A stretch of DNA of 64,000 bases. Source: Allodiplogaster sudhausi (lineage: Eukaryota; Nematoda; Chromadorea; Rhabditida; Diplogasteridae). A program made the position numbers and the translations under genes. The notes under the pieces were generated by a model. It searched no databases. It saw only the letters and a program-made list of their open reading frames with translations, and was not told the DNA's origin. This document shows, piece after piece, positions 24,900 to 36,317 of the stretch; position 1 is the stretch's first letter; each line of letters opens with the position of its first letter. The stretch lies in contig CALZFC010000035.1 of assembly GCA_945643635.1 (NCBI GenBank), forward strand, positions 3,736,501 through 3,800,500, read 5' to 3'.

Positions 24900-25380
24900 C
24901 TCATGTTTGTACAGCTTATGAAGGCTGCCGAGGACTAGGTGACTTTTGCTCTCAAATATCTAAAATTCCTTCATTAAATGATTTAACAAATGAATTAAAG
25001 TAAAATATTCCTGCAATATTGCTAGCTTTCGGCCTACTTCTGGTGCAATCGATAGATGGTTAGTATGGATCACCAGCGTATTTGGATGCGGTACTTCGTT
25101 ATCCGTCATACGCAGCAGGTTGCAGCCTTCAGTCGCAACTTCTTATGATTATGCTGTGAGCCACGCAGCGCAAGTGCGAGTCAGCTGAGCACGCAAAGTG
25201 AGAAGCCATGCGGCAGAACGTCGTCAAACTAACAATAAGAGATCATCTCCGTATCTCCTGTTCCAACTCTTCGCATGACTTATTGTTAGGAATGCCTCAA
25301 ATAGCCATAAAAGCAACACAAATATGTTCGGTATAAAAGGAGCATATGCCCCATGTCGAAATGCCACCTGACGCCTCCTC
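24900..25380. repeat. Divergent CAP promoter region, unit A copy
   Basis: Matches 30490-30960 in direct orientation (for example GCTTATGAAGGCTGCCGAGG at 24917 and 30521). Its right end also matches the sequence just upstream of the CAP F start (about 47140-47190). This shows that a plus-strand CAP gene once stood to the right of CAP A and has been lost. Confidence 0.7.
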
Positions 25381-26794
25381 GAATAATGATGTGTTCTCGT
25401 TAAGAAGAAATCAGCCTAGTTTTTTTTGACATGAACGCGCCAAGGCACATATATTGACCATCACCGAATTGCATGTTCCAAAGGTGGAGGAAGAGGAAGA
25501 GGAGGACAAAAGAGGTCAAAAACGAGAAGAAAACGACGGTGGATGACACGAAGGAAACTGTGGAACATAAGAAAGAAAAGACGAAAAAGCAAAAGACCAA
25601 GGTATTTTTCTCTATTTATTATCGAACATTAAATGTTAAAAGAAAAAAAATTAATTGTTGCAATAACACGAATTGCTTCAATTGTTCTTGCTGTCACTTG
25701 CCAAAAGAATTCAGGAGCAATAAAGATTCGTTCGTTTCTTAGGAATAGATCGTTTAATTCTGTCGCAAAATGAATCAGTTTAGCACCGGATTCACAAAAA
25801 TATATTTATGCATTGCTAAATGGACGACAACAAACTATTTTTCTCAATGAAATTGAGAAATTTTACAACAACAAAAAAAACCGCATTTAACATATCCGAT
25901 ACTTTTTTATATTTATTGTTTTCACCTTTTCAGAACGAGAAACGGGATGCCGCGATCCTCATGAAGCAAGCCAAAGTCGGATATACGGATCACTCTTCCA
26001 TCGCTCATAACTGAATGTAATTTTGCATGATCAGACCCAAAAGTGACCTGAAAAAAGCCCAAAAAATACGTCATTTGCCAGGCTACCCTCGGTATGAGCC
26101 AAGAAAAAGAAACTAGTTCAAAGTCAAATCGCAGCGTCTCGATGATGATCTTCCATTATAACCCAATCCTCACAAGTCATTGCACCAAAGCAAGCAAAAA
26201 GGTAATAGTTCGTTCCTCACCGAATTCAGCTTTGAAATATTTACTTGGCTCGAGCGGGTTCCTCTTGTTTCGCTAGACGTCTTAAGTATTTATTAGAACT
26301 CATTTTGCACAGGATACAAGTGCATCCTAACCATAAGTTTCTCAAAGGGCCAAAAAGATTGAGGAGTTAAGCAATACGATATTAATGTTGGGTTGACTGT
26401 TGTTTGGGAGTAAATCGTTGTAACGATTGAAACTCCTGTTGCCGTCGCGCGCGACCTCTCAATTCTCATTTTCTCGTTGTCTTTCTCGTGTGGTTTTTCG
26501 CTTTCTGTCCAAGTTCCTCTACCCAGCTTTCCCCTAGATTCTCCGTGTGTTCGTTGCCCTATTCCTTGCTCTCTCTCTCTCTGTTATACACACGAACTGT
26601 TTTCTGGGTCCTTGTTCCCTTGGAATTTTTTTTCTGTATTTTCTCTTTACTTTTTTTCCTATCTGCATCTTCCTTCTAGAACAACTCTCTAGATATTCTT
26701 GAAAAAGTTTTTTTAAATGTAGATTATTCATTTTCAGCTGAGTTTAATTCCAAATATGTTTATAAAAAGGGGGGGGATAAAGACGAAGCAGGAC

Positions 26795-27000
26795 GTTTTG
26801 AAGTCATCAGAGGACCTTGGACTTGCATGGCGGCTCGGGCCCTGACTTGGCGCTGACCCACATGTTGTGGCTTAAATTGGCTCTTGCAGTAGGAGACGTG
26901 AGAGATAGAGAATGCGAGAGAGAGAGAGAAAGATAGAGAGATAGAGAAAGACAGAGAGAGAGGAAGACAGAGAGAGATTGACAGAGAGAGAGAGAGGGAA

Positions 27001-27040
<40 letters not shown>

Positions 27041-27180
27041 TGACAGAGAGAGAGAGAGAGAGAGCGTGAGAGAGAGAGACTGATATCAATATAAGTATTG
27101 AACTTTATAAAAGTACAGAGGAGTTGAGTGTACACATTATCCTTGCAGAACTTGTGGATGCATTGACTGAAAGAACGCAA
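26795..27180 (-). pseudogene. Deletion derivative of the gene at 36318-38914
   Basis: The minus strand has MRSFSQCIHKFCKDNVYTQL near 27180, then a long (CT)n tract, then the last exon HNMWVSAKSGPEPPCKSKVL ending in a stop near 26813. In the right arm the matching pieces (35765 and 38851-38914) are separated by about 3 kb of exons, so the left copy has lost the whole middle. The changes in the last exon are conservative (V/M, L/V, L/P). Confidence 0.65.
26900..27080. repeat. (GA)n tract, about 180 bases
   Basis: Nearly uninterrupted GA repeat with occasional GACA; its right-arm counterpart is the CT tract at 38705-38825. Confidence 0.9.
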
Positions 27181-28678
27181 CGTTAGTACGCCCAGTTTTT
27201 GTTCAAATTTATCTATGCTAATCTCTTCAAATTTGAAATTATCATGAAAAAGTTTGCTTAAAGGTACATCAGTGAATCTCTTTGGTTCCCTCTTACATTC
27301 TTTTTTTCCCAGGCGACAACAAGTTACGACTCAGAGAGTTTATGCGGAGGACGTTACTCAACAGAGATTCAGACGATGAGTAGTGGAAGAGCGAACGCCA
27401 GATGCGTGGTGGCCGTTCTGGAAGCGGAAAGGGATCGAGAGGAAAGAAAGATAGCGAGTAGGCTTACGGCTGCTCGCTCTCCGGGACCAAGGTCCCTTAT
27501 GCGTCATCACGGAAGCTTATATACTGGGGCGAGAGAGAGAGAGAGAGGCGGAGATACAGATAGAGAAAGACACTGAGGGAATAACAAGGGGGAACACATA
27601 CATACAATGTACATATGAACATAAAGAGAAAGAGACGTACATATATGTAGTTACATATGTAATACTACGAGCTATACACAAGTACCCTTTACACATCTAT
27701 TTCTTTTCGATACCAGGTTTTTTGTTGAAGGGTTGCATGTCTGTTGCCAAATTAGACGCTAGCCAATTGGACATTTGCATAAAATTTTAAGATGATCTTT
27801 AAAGAAGTAAAATTGTCTTGAAAAAATCCTGAACTCCATAGTGATTGGTCAGGTTGTCCATATTACCCAAAAAAAGAAGCACCGCCAATTCGACGTCAAA
27901 TTACAACTTTTTGGTGAGGATTCACCTGATTTCACAGTAACACAATTTATTCATAATTATATGCTGGATTCATTGCCAAACATGAAAATGTACTATTGTG
28001 CTTATCAATATGAATGTATTTAACCTTGAATATTCTGACCTTGAGTTTCTTGACATTGACGAGGTCATTCTTTCTCTAGCATTCGCACAAAATTAGAGAG
28101 AGCTGTCTGAAGTAACCCTGAATATTCCCCTCGACAGTCAAGGTATATTTACCATTGTAAAAAATATATCAACAGAATGAATAAGTTCCTTGTTCAAAGA
28201 ATTTTATTTTCAGATTTCATCTCTTTCGTCAGGCGAATAGATCAACTTGACAAGTTCTCCGGTTTTGCTTTTTTTAATTACATATGTGCAGAAACTGCTG
28301 ACTATTACATATGTTTGCACAACAGAAGACGAAAACGAGTCTTCTGTGGCCTGTACCGACGAATCTTGCGACGGAACGATGCCGAAATGTCCTGCATGCT
28401 CGTACTATTGCCGCACTAGACGCGCATTCACGCGTCGCGCGCCCTGATGCGTCGCGGTCGCGCTATGGGGTTTGTCCATTCAAAAAAGGCCATAGCCACT
28501 TCAAAGTTCTGGGATAAAACGTCACGTTATCCTGGAATTCCCTTTTAAAACTAAAATAAACCATCCTGCAGAGAAAATACAACGAGATGTACAATCGTTT
28601 ATTCAGAACGTAGTAGTAAGCGAAATTAGGACTTGTCAGAAATGTGATGGTGCAGAATCATTTCAAGTCGTGTCCGAA

Positions 28679-29994
28679 TCATGCAGTCTCGTAGAGATCG
28701 CCCCTGATGCGGCCGCTACAAAAGAAAAGAGACGAGTTGAGAGTGCTCTTGAAGCAATTGTTCTCAATCAGAGAATCAGTCCGAACTGACCCTTCCTTGT
28801 AGTGGCAGGCAACGAGCATGAAGTCGTTATGGCAATAGTTGATGGCGCATCCAATCTTGCTGTTTTTGCTCGCGATAATCTGTTGTTTAAAAATGGAACA
28901 TAAACTGCTCGTTTCCTTTTGCCTACTTTCAAGTAGAGATCAATCGCTTCGTCTGGTTAAAAAAAAAAACTTATAAAAATGAGCTAATTAGTGGATAACA
29001 CCCTTCAAAGGAGGAAGACCTCCGAAAGATAGTTAATGCAGATTCGAATTGCCGCGCTCACTCTTGTAATTGGCGCCATGTACTTTAAGATCATCTCCAT
29101 ATACATACATATGTACATTGAAACCTCCTACTCTATCCATCGCAATTAGCAATTACCATCTTCCAGCTTTTCCAAACCTCGGCTTCGTGACGAACTCCAG
29201 TAATTCCGACATTCAAGTCGTAAAAGGCGCTCGCCATGCCGTACTCCTGGAACTCGCTCGTCCACGCTGCAACTGCCATGGCTGCGAGGCCATCCGTCTT
29301 TGGCTGAGAGGGGAAGACAACGAGAGCCTCATAATAAGGCATGGAGGAGTCGTAAAAAAAGAAGAAAATGATTATTACCTTGCTGGTCCAGAAGACAAAG
29401 TTGTTCTCGTCGAATTCCTTATTCGTGCGCGGATCTCTGTCCTTGTAGCAGAAGTTGGCGTTGACCTGCGCGCTCTCCGCCAGCGCGCAGTCCCATGTCT
29501 GGAAAGGGAGGTTTTTTTTTAATGGCATCTGTGGGACGGTCTTCCGAGAACGGTGACATACATATGTGTGTTATATACATGTACATACATATGTATGTAA
29601 GTACGTATATTTTCGCCATTCTTTCCCATGCCAAGCACTTTGTAAAAGAATGGAAGAAGGAAAAAAAGAAATGAAATGACCAGGGCTGGCAGCGCAGTCT
29701 TGGCCTTTGGCATCAGCTTGCCGCCCTTTGTAAGGTAGGTGCCGCTCGAAATCATCTCGCGTTGCTTGTTATGCAACTCGAGAATGACCTTCGCATCCGA
29801 GTCGTTCATCCCTTTCGTGCACGACTGCGCTGATACGACTACTGAAATATGGAGAGAGAAAAAGAATTTACAAGGAATTAAAAAAACCTATACTTTGGTT
29901 TGTTGACTAAATGAATAAAAATAAAAATAATTTTAGATTAAACTGTCTTACCAGCGGTCAGCGCAAGGACAGCGGCCACGAATGCTGCTTGCAT
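28679..29994 (-). CDS. CAP-domain (SCP/TAPS) secreted protein B, intact
   Basis: Six exons: 29952-29994, 29681-29841, 29379-29498, 29178-29303, 28791-28879 and 28679-28715, all phases matching copy A, 191 residues. Signal peptide MQAAFVAAVLALTA followed by VVVSAQSC. CAP signatures: VILELHNKQREMISSGTYL, TWDCALAESAQVNANFC, EFDENNFVFW, MAVAAWTSEFQEYG, GVRHEAE, SKIGCAINYC and the end IRGDLYETA. It differs from A by a two-residue shorter exon 3, a two-residue shorter exon 5 and a one-residue shorter exon 6. Same likely role as A; they are tandem paralogues in the same orientation. Confidence 0.9.
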
Positions 29995-30057
29995 TTTGGA
30001 GATTGTTCGGGAAGGCACCACGGAGAACCGAATGGCTCTACTCTGAGCAAGCCCTTC

Positions 30058-30065
30058 CTTTTATA
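30058..30065 (-). promoter_or_regulatory. TATA-like box, CAP B
   Basis: TATAAAAG on the minus strand, 64 bases upstream of the ATG at 29994, in the same CTTGTATAAAAG context as CAP A. Confidence 0.6.
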
Positions 30066-30961
30066 CAAGGCTTTTGTGGGCCTCTTCACTCTACGTTCGA
30101 AATCACAAAACGTGTGCGCACTGCCGCACAGCGACTCTCTCTCATTTCCATTATTATATTTCTTTCATCACTGAAGGATATAGTTTGTTCAGGCTTGCAC
30201 AAGATTCGGAAGGAGCACTGAACGACGGTATATTCATATTTACAATATAACCCACTCATTTCTCTCTTCTCATCGCACTCTCTCACTATAACCTCTCCCC
30301 CTCCCTCACAATATGATGATATAGGTCGCCCTCTCACTCCTCGATAATTCACCCAATATCTTTTGATATCTCTTCTTACCTATTGTCTTCTTCCTCTTTC
30401 TCTCTCGCTCTTTCTCTAGAATTTTTCTTTCCTGCGAGTGACACAGTTCTTTGATGAGAAAGGATGCGTTCTTCCTTATGAAATTCTCCATCCACAGCGC
30501 GGATTCTTGTTTGTACAGCTTATGAAGGCTGCCGAGGACTAGGTGACTTTTGCCCTGAAAATTCTAAAATTCCTTTATGAAACGATGTAACAAATGAATT
30601 CATGCAATATTGCAAGCTTTCGGGCTACTTCTGGTGCAATCGATAGATGGTTACTATGGATCACCAGCGTTTTTGGATGCGGTAGTTCGTTATCCGTCAT
30701 ACGTTGCAGGTTGCAGCCTTCAATCGCAACTTCCTATGATTATGCTGTGTGCCACGCATCGCATGTGCGGATCAGTTTAGCACGCAAAGGGAGAAGCCAC
30801 GCGGCAGAGCGGCTTCAAACGAAGAGATCATCTCCGTCCCTCTCGTTCCAACTCTTCATTAGGAATGCCTCAAATAGCCGTTAAAGCAAACACATTTGTT
30901 CGGTTAAAAGGTGCATAACCGAAATACCGGGATGCCACTTCGCCTTTGAGACATTCCTCCA

Positions 30962-31917
30962 GCAGTGGAACGCGCTCTCCTCGACGCCCACAACCAGCTG
31001 CTCGCTACTGTTTCGGCGGGCAAATTCGTCGCAAAGGGCAAGCAAATGCCAGCGGCCAAGATTCCGATTACGCGCTTGGTGAGCTTTTCGCGGTAGCCAC
31101 TTGACGTGTTTATCTGCCAAAGTCATAAACGATCATCATTGACGTTCCTCGTAGAAAAGGGACTGCAACCTTGCTGAGGTGGCGGAGAAAGACGCTGAAA
31201 AGTGCCACATTGAGCACACAGTGCCACGAATGAGATCAGCCAGCTCGAACTTTTTGTTGGGAAATAATGTTAATAACGCCAAATGTTTTGATGAAACGCA
31301 TAAAATTTTTTTTACACTCCTTTCTTTGCGGCATTTAACTTTTTTATATCCTTTCTTCCTTGCATATTATCCGCTTGTCCCATCTAACAATGGCACTGCA
31401 TTCAGCTGAAGAAGGATGGCATGAAAGGTGGCTGATTGTGAGTGGCAGAAGGAGTTCCAGGACTTTGGATGGAAGGGCATCAATTACGCATTGGATGTAG
31501 CCTTTTCCAGTATCAACCATACCGCGCAGGTCTCCGTCTATTTTGAACGTTTTGCTAAACTTCTTCATTTTCTTCGTTGTTTTACACTCACTATCGAAAA
31601 GTGGGAATTTATGTTTCAATTTTATGAAATATTCCATTCTCTGACAAGACACTTTGCTTAATTGTGTCAAGATGCTTGCAAACCGGACTACCACACTTGG
31701 CTGTTGCATGAGCTCGTGCTTCAACCAGCCTATACTGGCTAACCGACGTCAGTCAAGAATATCGTTTATCTCTTTTTTTTTGTAAATATACATATATCAT
31801 ATATAATTTAATCCATAAGCTTTCATTATAAGAAATATGTATGTAGAAAAACTTTCATCTCAGAAGGATTGTGCATTTCAGAGGACGTGTCACAGGAAAT
31901 CTCTACGAGTTCGTCTA
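30962..31917 (+). pseudogene. CAP-domain gene E, decayed
   Basis: Partial exon 2 (30962-31078: LLDAHNQLLATVSAGKFVAK) lacks its 5' end and there is no signal-peptide exon. Exon 3 (31155-31268) is open but the conserved Trp after the acceptor has become Arg (KRDC). Exon 4 (31406-31529) is 124 bases, two short of the 126 in its paralogues, giving a stop. Remnants of exon 5 (31672, NRTTTLGCCMSSCF) and exon 6 (ending 31917, GNLYEFV) follow. It is closest to CAP D and F and lies divergent to CAP B. Confidence 0.8.
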
Positions 31918-32041
31918 AAAGTAGCTGCTCTTTGCATTAATTTTTCAAGGCAATTGAGGATAAAATTTTGTGCAGCTGGCTCATTTAAAAACACTACATA
32001 AAAAACTTACAGTAAAATAGGGCCGATAAGAAGTCTTGAAT

Positions 32042-32416
32042 TTAAACATCAATCGAACCGCATAAAGGACATAGCAAGACTGAGCTCATGCTGCTGTGAT
32101 TGCGTCCTTTTAAACGAAAATTTGTGTGTCCACCATTTCTCATGTAGTTCCCATCGTGTATCTTGCTTGTGCAGCGTCGTGATGCATTTACCAACAAATG
32201 CAGAATCCAAATGGCGTGAGTCTGAATGAAACATCGTGTTTTTGACTTTTTTGATAAAATAAAAACCGAGCGCAGCTGGCCTTGAACATGCATGACATTC
32301 CTATCAATAAGAGAAAATAGCAAAAAAGAAGGCGAAGCGAAAGCATCGTTGCGATTTCCGCTGAATTTGTTGCTGCTGCTCACAAGAATGGCGCAAATGA
32401 CAACAAACAGAAACAA
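32042..32416 (-). CDS. Hypothetical ORF with signal-like start, divergent to CAP D
   Basis: A 124-codon open frame beginning MFLFVVICAILVSSS, 67 bases from the CAP D start and transcribed away from it. It has a hydrophobic N-terminus but no recognisable domain. Part of the region is open in a second frame on the same strand. It sits where a minus-strand CAP partner would be expected but shows no CAP motif. It could be chance. Confidence 0.2.
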   Translation of the reverse strand: MFLFVVICAILVSSSNKFSGNRNDAFASPSFLLFSLIDRNVMHVQGQLRSVFILSKKSKTRCFIQTHAIWILHLLVNASRRCTSKIHDGNYMRNGGHTNFRLKGRNHSSMSSVLLCPLCGSIDV

Positions 32417-32483
32417 ACGAAAACGGCTATAACAGGCTTAGCCAAGTCAGAAAGGCATTTCGGTGTCCGAGATAGAAAGAAGT

Positions 32484-33894
32484 ATGCACGGCGTCCTTGT
32501 CATTACTCTTTCAGTGCTTGCAGGTATGTGTAATGAATATCTTATTATCGCATTTAAATTAGTGATTTGAAATCAGTTATTACATTAATCTATTGACCCA
32601 TGAAAATATGTATGTGATTAATAGGTATTCAACATGAACACTACCGCACGACGTTAGCGTACCATTTCAGCTGCAGCATCTCAGTCGTGCCCCTATGGAA
32701 TTGGCGCGGCCGAAGAAGAAGCCATTCTCAACGCGCATAACAAGCTTCGCGCCACCATCTCGGCCGGTAACTACGTTGCGAAGGGCGATAGGCTGCCAGC
32801 GTCCAAGACGCCCATAGTGCCACTGGTGAGCTACTATTTGGTGTACTGTAGTAACACAATTCACAGAGCCACAGTTGAAGTTATTCTTCTGCCGCCTCTC
32901 ATCTTGCAGAAGTGGAATTGCGCGCTGGCTGAGCGAGCACAAGAAGACGCCAAAGAGTGCGAAAGCGAGCCAGCCACGGCAAACACATTCTTCTTGTGGG
33001 GAAACAACGTCAGTCGTTATTACATTAGTTTCGGTGTTTCTTTTAGTTTTACAGAATTAGGTTAGATACATATGTATGTTCATACATTCAGCTGAAGATG
33101 GACGGCATGGGAACAATGGCTGCGGTCGCATGGGAAAAGGAGTTCCAGGACTTTGGCTGCCCCACCATCAACTACAGCCCGAGACTTGCCCTTTCCGGCA
33201 TCAACCACGCTGCTCGGGTAGGAATATATGTTCCTATTTTATCTATCAGTACCCCTCCCTCTATTAGAAACCCTACCCCTCCCCTCTAATAGTACCACCC
33301 TTGAAAATGCCATTGAAAAATAGTACCCCTCTCTCTAATAGAATCATCCTCCTCCAATAGTAGTGCCCCCCCCCCACTAACAGTTTTATCCAATGGCGAC
33401 ATGGGATGCAGTTCCCAACGATCTGATGACAAATTCATTCCAACTCTTTTTTAAAACGGATATACCAGTGATGTCTACATTGAATTCTTGCCATGATTCT
33501 TCTTTTTTGAGAATAAAATGCTGTAATCAAAATTTTAGTATAGAGATTTTAATTTTAGTATAGAGAAAATACGGTACGCACTTAGAAGAGTTTAGAAATA
33601 AAATCCGGTATCGCTAACAGATGGGTTTTGCCTGCAGACCGGCACCTTTCCGTGTGTAGTTTATTTTACCACACTATTTTCTTATTCTTCAAGATGGCAT
33701 CGAATCGGACCACTGAGATTGGCTGTGGCATCAGCAACTGCTTCGTCAGGGCTCTTTCAGCGTTCGGACAGTTTGTGCTCTGCTACTACAAACAGGAGTT
33801 AGGAAATACAAGTTGAATTTTTAGATTTTCATAGATAGCATCTGCCTGTTCTTTTAGAAGACGCATCTGGGGAAATCTCTACGAGCCGGTCTAA
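32484..33894 (+). CDS. CAP-domain (SCP/TAPS) secreted protein D, intact
   Basis: Six exons: 32484-32523, 32671-32825, 32910-33008, 33092-33217, 33694-33797 and 33858-33894, in phase throughout, 186 residues. Signal peptide MHGVLVITLSVLAAAASQSC. CAP signatures: AILNAHNKLRATISAGNYVA, KWNCALAERAQEDAKEC, MAAVAWEKEFQDFGC, LSGINHAAR, TEIGCGISNC, FGQFVLCYYKQE and the end RRIWGNLYEPV. The usual GEN tripeptide is absent (WGNN) and CAP1 reads NHAAR rather than GHYTQ. It forms a second subfamily with E and F (signal MH..., ending LYEPV) distinct from A-C (signal MQAAF, ending LYETA). A pogo-like element occupies intron 4. Secreted; function unknown. Confidence 0.9.
33228..33576. mobile_element. Pogo-like element 3 in CAP D intron 4
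   Basis: The right end is the canonical AGAGAAAATACGGTA; the left end is degraded (CTATTTTATCTATCAG). It contains CTAATAGT-type repeats, a C homopolymer, and a plus-strand frame TWDAVPNDLMTNSFQLFF, matching the C-terminal tail of pogo/Tigger transposases and colinear with element 2. Confidence 0.75.
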
Positions 33895-33949
33895 CCTTAG
33901 ACATTTCCACAATGCTAAATAAAGCTCTATGCGAATCAGTAAGGAAAAC

Positions 33950-35430
33950 CATATGCCATCGAATTGGCAATATACAAAAACCCGTGGATGTGCCCATAGG
34001 CTACTGAATTCTGGAATGCATCATTTTACTGAGCGCGGATGGCCGTCTCCTTCGTATTTTAGTTAATCCTGATGCACTTCTATTACGTCAATAACACCAT
34101 TGGGATTTCTCTCCTAATCTGCAGTGTATTTCTTCATAGCTTCCACCTCAAACAATGTTTACCAGTGATGAAACAAAATTTAGTAGCGAACAAACGGCCA
34201 TAAGAAACAACGACGGAGATCGCGCCAACCCTTCAACTCTCAGCCACGCCCACTCAAACAGAGAAGGGCAAGGAGGAATATCGCCACAATTCGACAGGCA
34301 TTAAGGCAAAATCGAATGGAGTAAAGATGAATTTTTGCAAAACAACAATTCTTTTAAGAGAGATAATCTGATAGGCTCGACCTCGTGCGTCCAGGGAATA
34401 TAATTATGTTCTATTTTAATTTTATTTGAAGGGTTACTGTAGATATGGGGATTCCAAAAAACATTTGTTTTTTTTTCAAAATTTATTTTAGTTTTAGTAG
34501 GGCCCGAAAACATTACGAACGCGCGGATACGACACCACCACGTGAAAGAGGAACATATATAACCCCTGATATCGATGGTTGACAAGCGGATTGGAGCACG
34601 TAATTTTATCCTAAGTTCCGCCTGAACATTGACATTTGCTCAAACTGGAGAGCAGGAAAATTGGCATAAATCGCTTCAAACTCGATAATGGGAAACATTA
34701 AAGTGATCATTCGATTTGTCTCATTAATACTAACAAAATTCCAAAACACGCATGAATTTTCCCTCAATTTCACTTTTCAACGCTTTTTTGGCCAAAACCT
34801 TTTTTCTGTGTCTTGAATTAGGCACCTTGTCATAGTAGGTTTGCAACTGAATTGGACCATATAATTGATGCCATTTTGCGACCTGAAACTCTTCAACTCT
34901 GCAAAACATCGAAATAAGAAATTGCCCAACATCGAAAAACTTGACGGAGAGAGAAACTGAGAGAGAGATAGAGAAAGCGAGGGAGTGTGAAAGAGCGAGA
35001 TAAAAAGAGATAGAGAAATATTAGGAGTGACTTCAACTTTGAATGTTCAATTTTAGTTACCGGCTTCGTGAAGCACGTCTAATTTATGGGATCTGAAATA
35101 GGTAGAAATTTTACTATTATTCTATTTTGCCTTATTCGATTGATTATGAGAGGAGAGTGCATCTCTCTTTCGAAAGTTATGAAAACGTTCGAAGTTTATA
35201 TCAAGGATGTATCGGAATAAAAATTTTCATAACGGAATTCGGAAGACAAAAAAGGTCGGAATTCGGAATTCGTAATTTCAAGTTTCAATTAAATTTTTCC
35301 TGTTTTAACAAGAAAATAGGATTTTTCTCTCAACGTATTGCTCAGTCTCCAATTCGTGTTTCAGACATAAACACTATAGAGCTTAGATGGTGTGTAAAAT
35401 ATTTGCAAAGTTATGGCAATGAATCCAGCA
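33950..35430. other. Intergenic; duplicated CAP 3' flank then AT-rich sequence
   Basis: About 33950-34280 matches 48780-49150 (for example GTGGATGTGCCCATAGGCT at 33983 and 48823), so the plus-strand CAP copies were duplicated with their 3' flank. The rest has a (GA)n tract near 34950-35020 and no gene I can support. An open frame at 35127-35435 has no recognisable features. Confidence 0.5.
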
Positions 35431-36317
35431 CTTGATTGTGAATAAATGGTGTTACTGTCAAATCTGGTGAATACTCACAAAGAAGTTGTAATTTGACGTC
35501 TAATTCGCGGTGCTTTTTTTGGAGAATATGGGAACCTGGCCAATCATAATGGAGTTTAGGATTTTTTCATGACAAGTTTACTTCTTTATTATCATCTAAA
35601 ATTTTATGCAAATATCTAATTTGGCAAAAGACATCCAAAAAAGCTGGTATCGAAAAGAAATAGCTCGATGTACGTTTAAGCAAACTTTTTTAAATATAAT
35701 TTCAAATTTGAAGAGATTAGTTTTAAATTAAACAAAAACTTAAACAAAAACTGGCCGGACTAACGTGCGTTCTTTCAGTCAATGCATCCACAAGTGCTGC
35801 AAGGCTAATATGTACTCTCAAGTTCTCTGTACTTTTATAAAGTTCATTAAAAAAGAGTATGCACGAGAAAACGTGGAAAAAAGATTGACTAACGTGATCA
35901 GCCCAGCAGCTCTCAGCTCATTTCACTTGTTATCGGCCGCCGTGGCCAGTCGTCTTCATCCAGCGCGAATGGAAGAGCTCATCGTCAGTCTTCGATGCAT
36001 TTGTCCCTGAAACCATCGTTCCCATGAATATCTTTTGCGGGGCAAAAATATGTAAAAGAAGGAGGCTTGCAATTCTATAAGCCTATATTGTTCGCAATCT
36101 TCGCGTGAAATCTGATCGAAGCCCCACCCACCCGTCCAGCTAGCCAATTACTGACAAAATGCTATTTAGGATATGCAAAATCGTTTATTTCCTTAAGTAC
36201 GCTAACTCGAAAATGGAAAATGATCTTTAGAGAAAAATTGAGAAATCTTTGACGCTCCGCTCACCCGTCCAGCGAATCCAAGATAATTTGCAGCTCGCCG
36301 TAACTTCGCTGGCTTCC

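Larger units (their letters stand above)
25430..28000. repeat. Left arm of a large inverted duplication
   Basis: Sequence here matches the reverse complement of 35440-35830 and 38840-40180. Examples: the 26200-26280 text matches 39480-39570, 26330-26430 matches 39370-39450, 25800-26010 matches 39960-40160, 27100-27240 matches 35680-35850, and 27740-27960 matches 35440-35640. Identity is partial, with many indels, so the duplication is old. Confidence 0.75.

Noticed and set aside
26872..27180. Ser-Leu repeat protein
   Set aside because: Translation of a (GA)n tract attached to a truncated exon copy.
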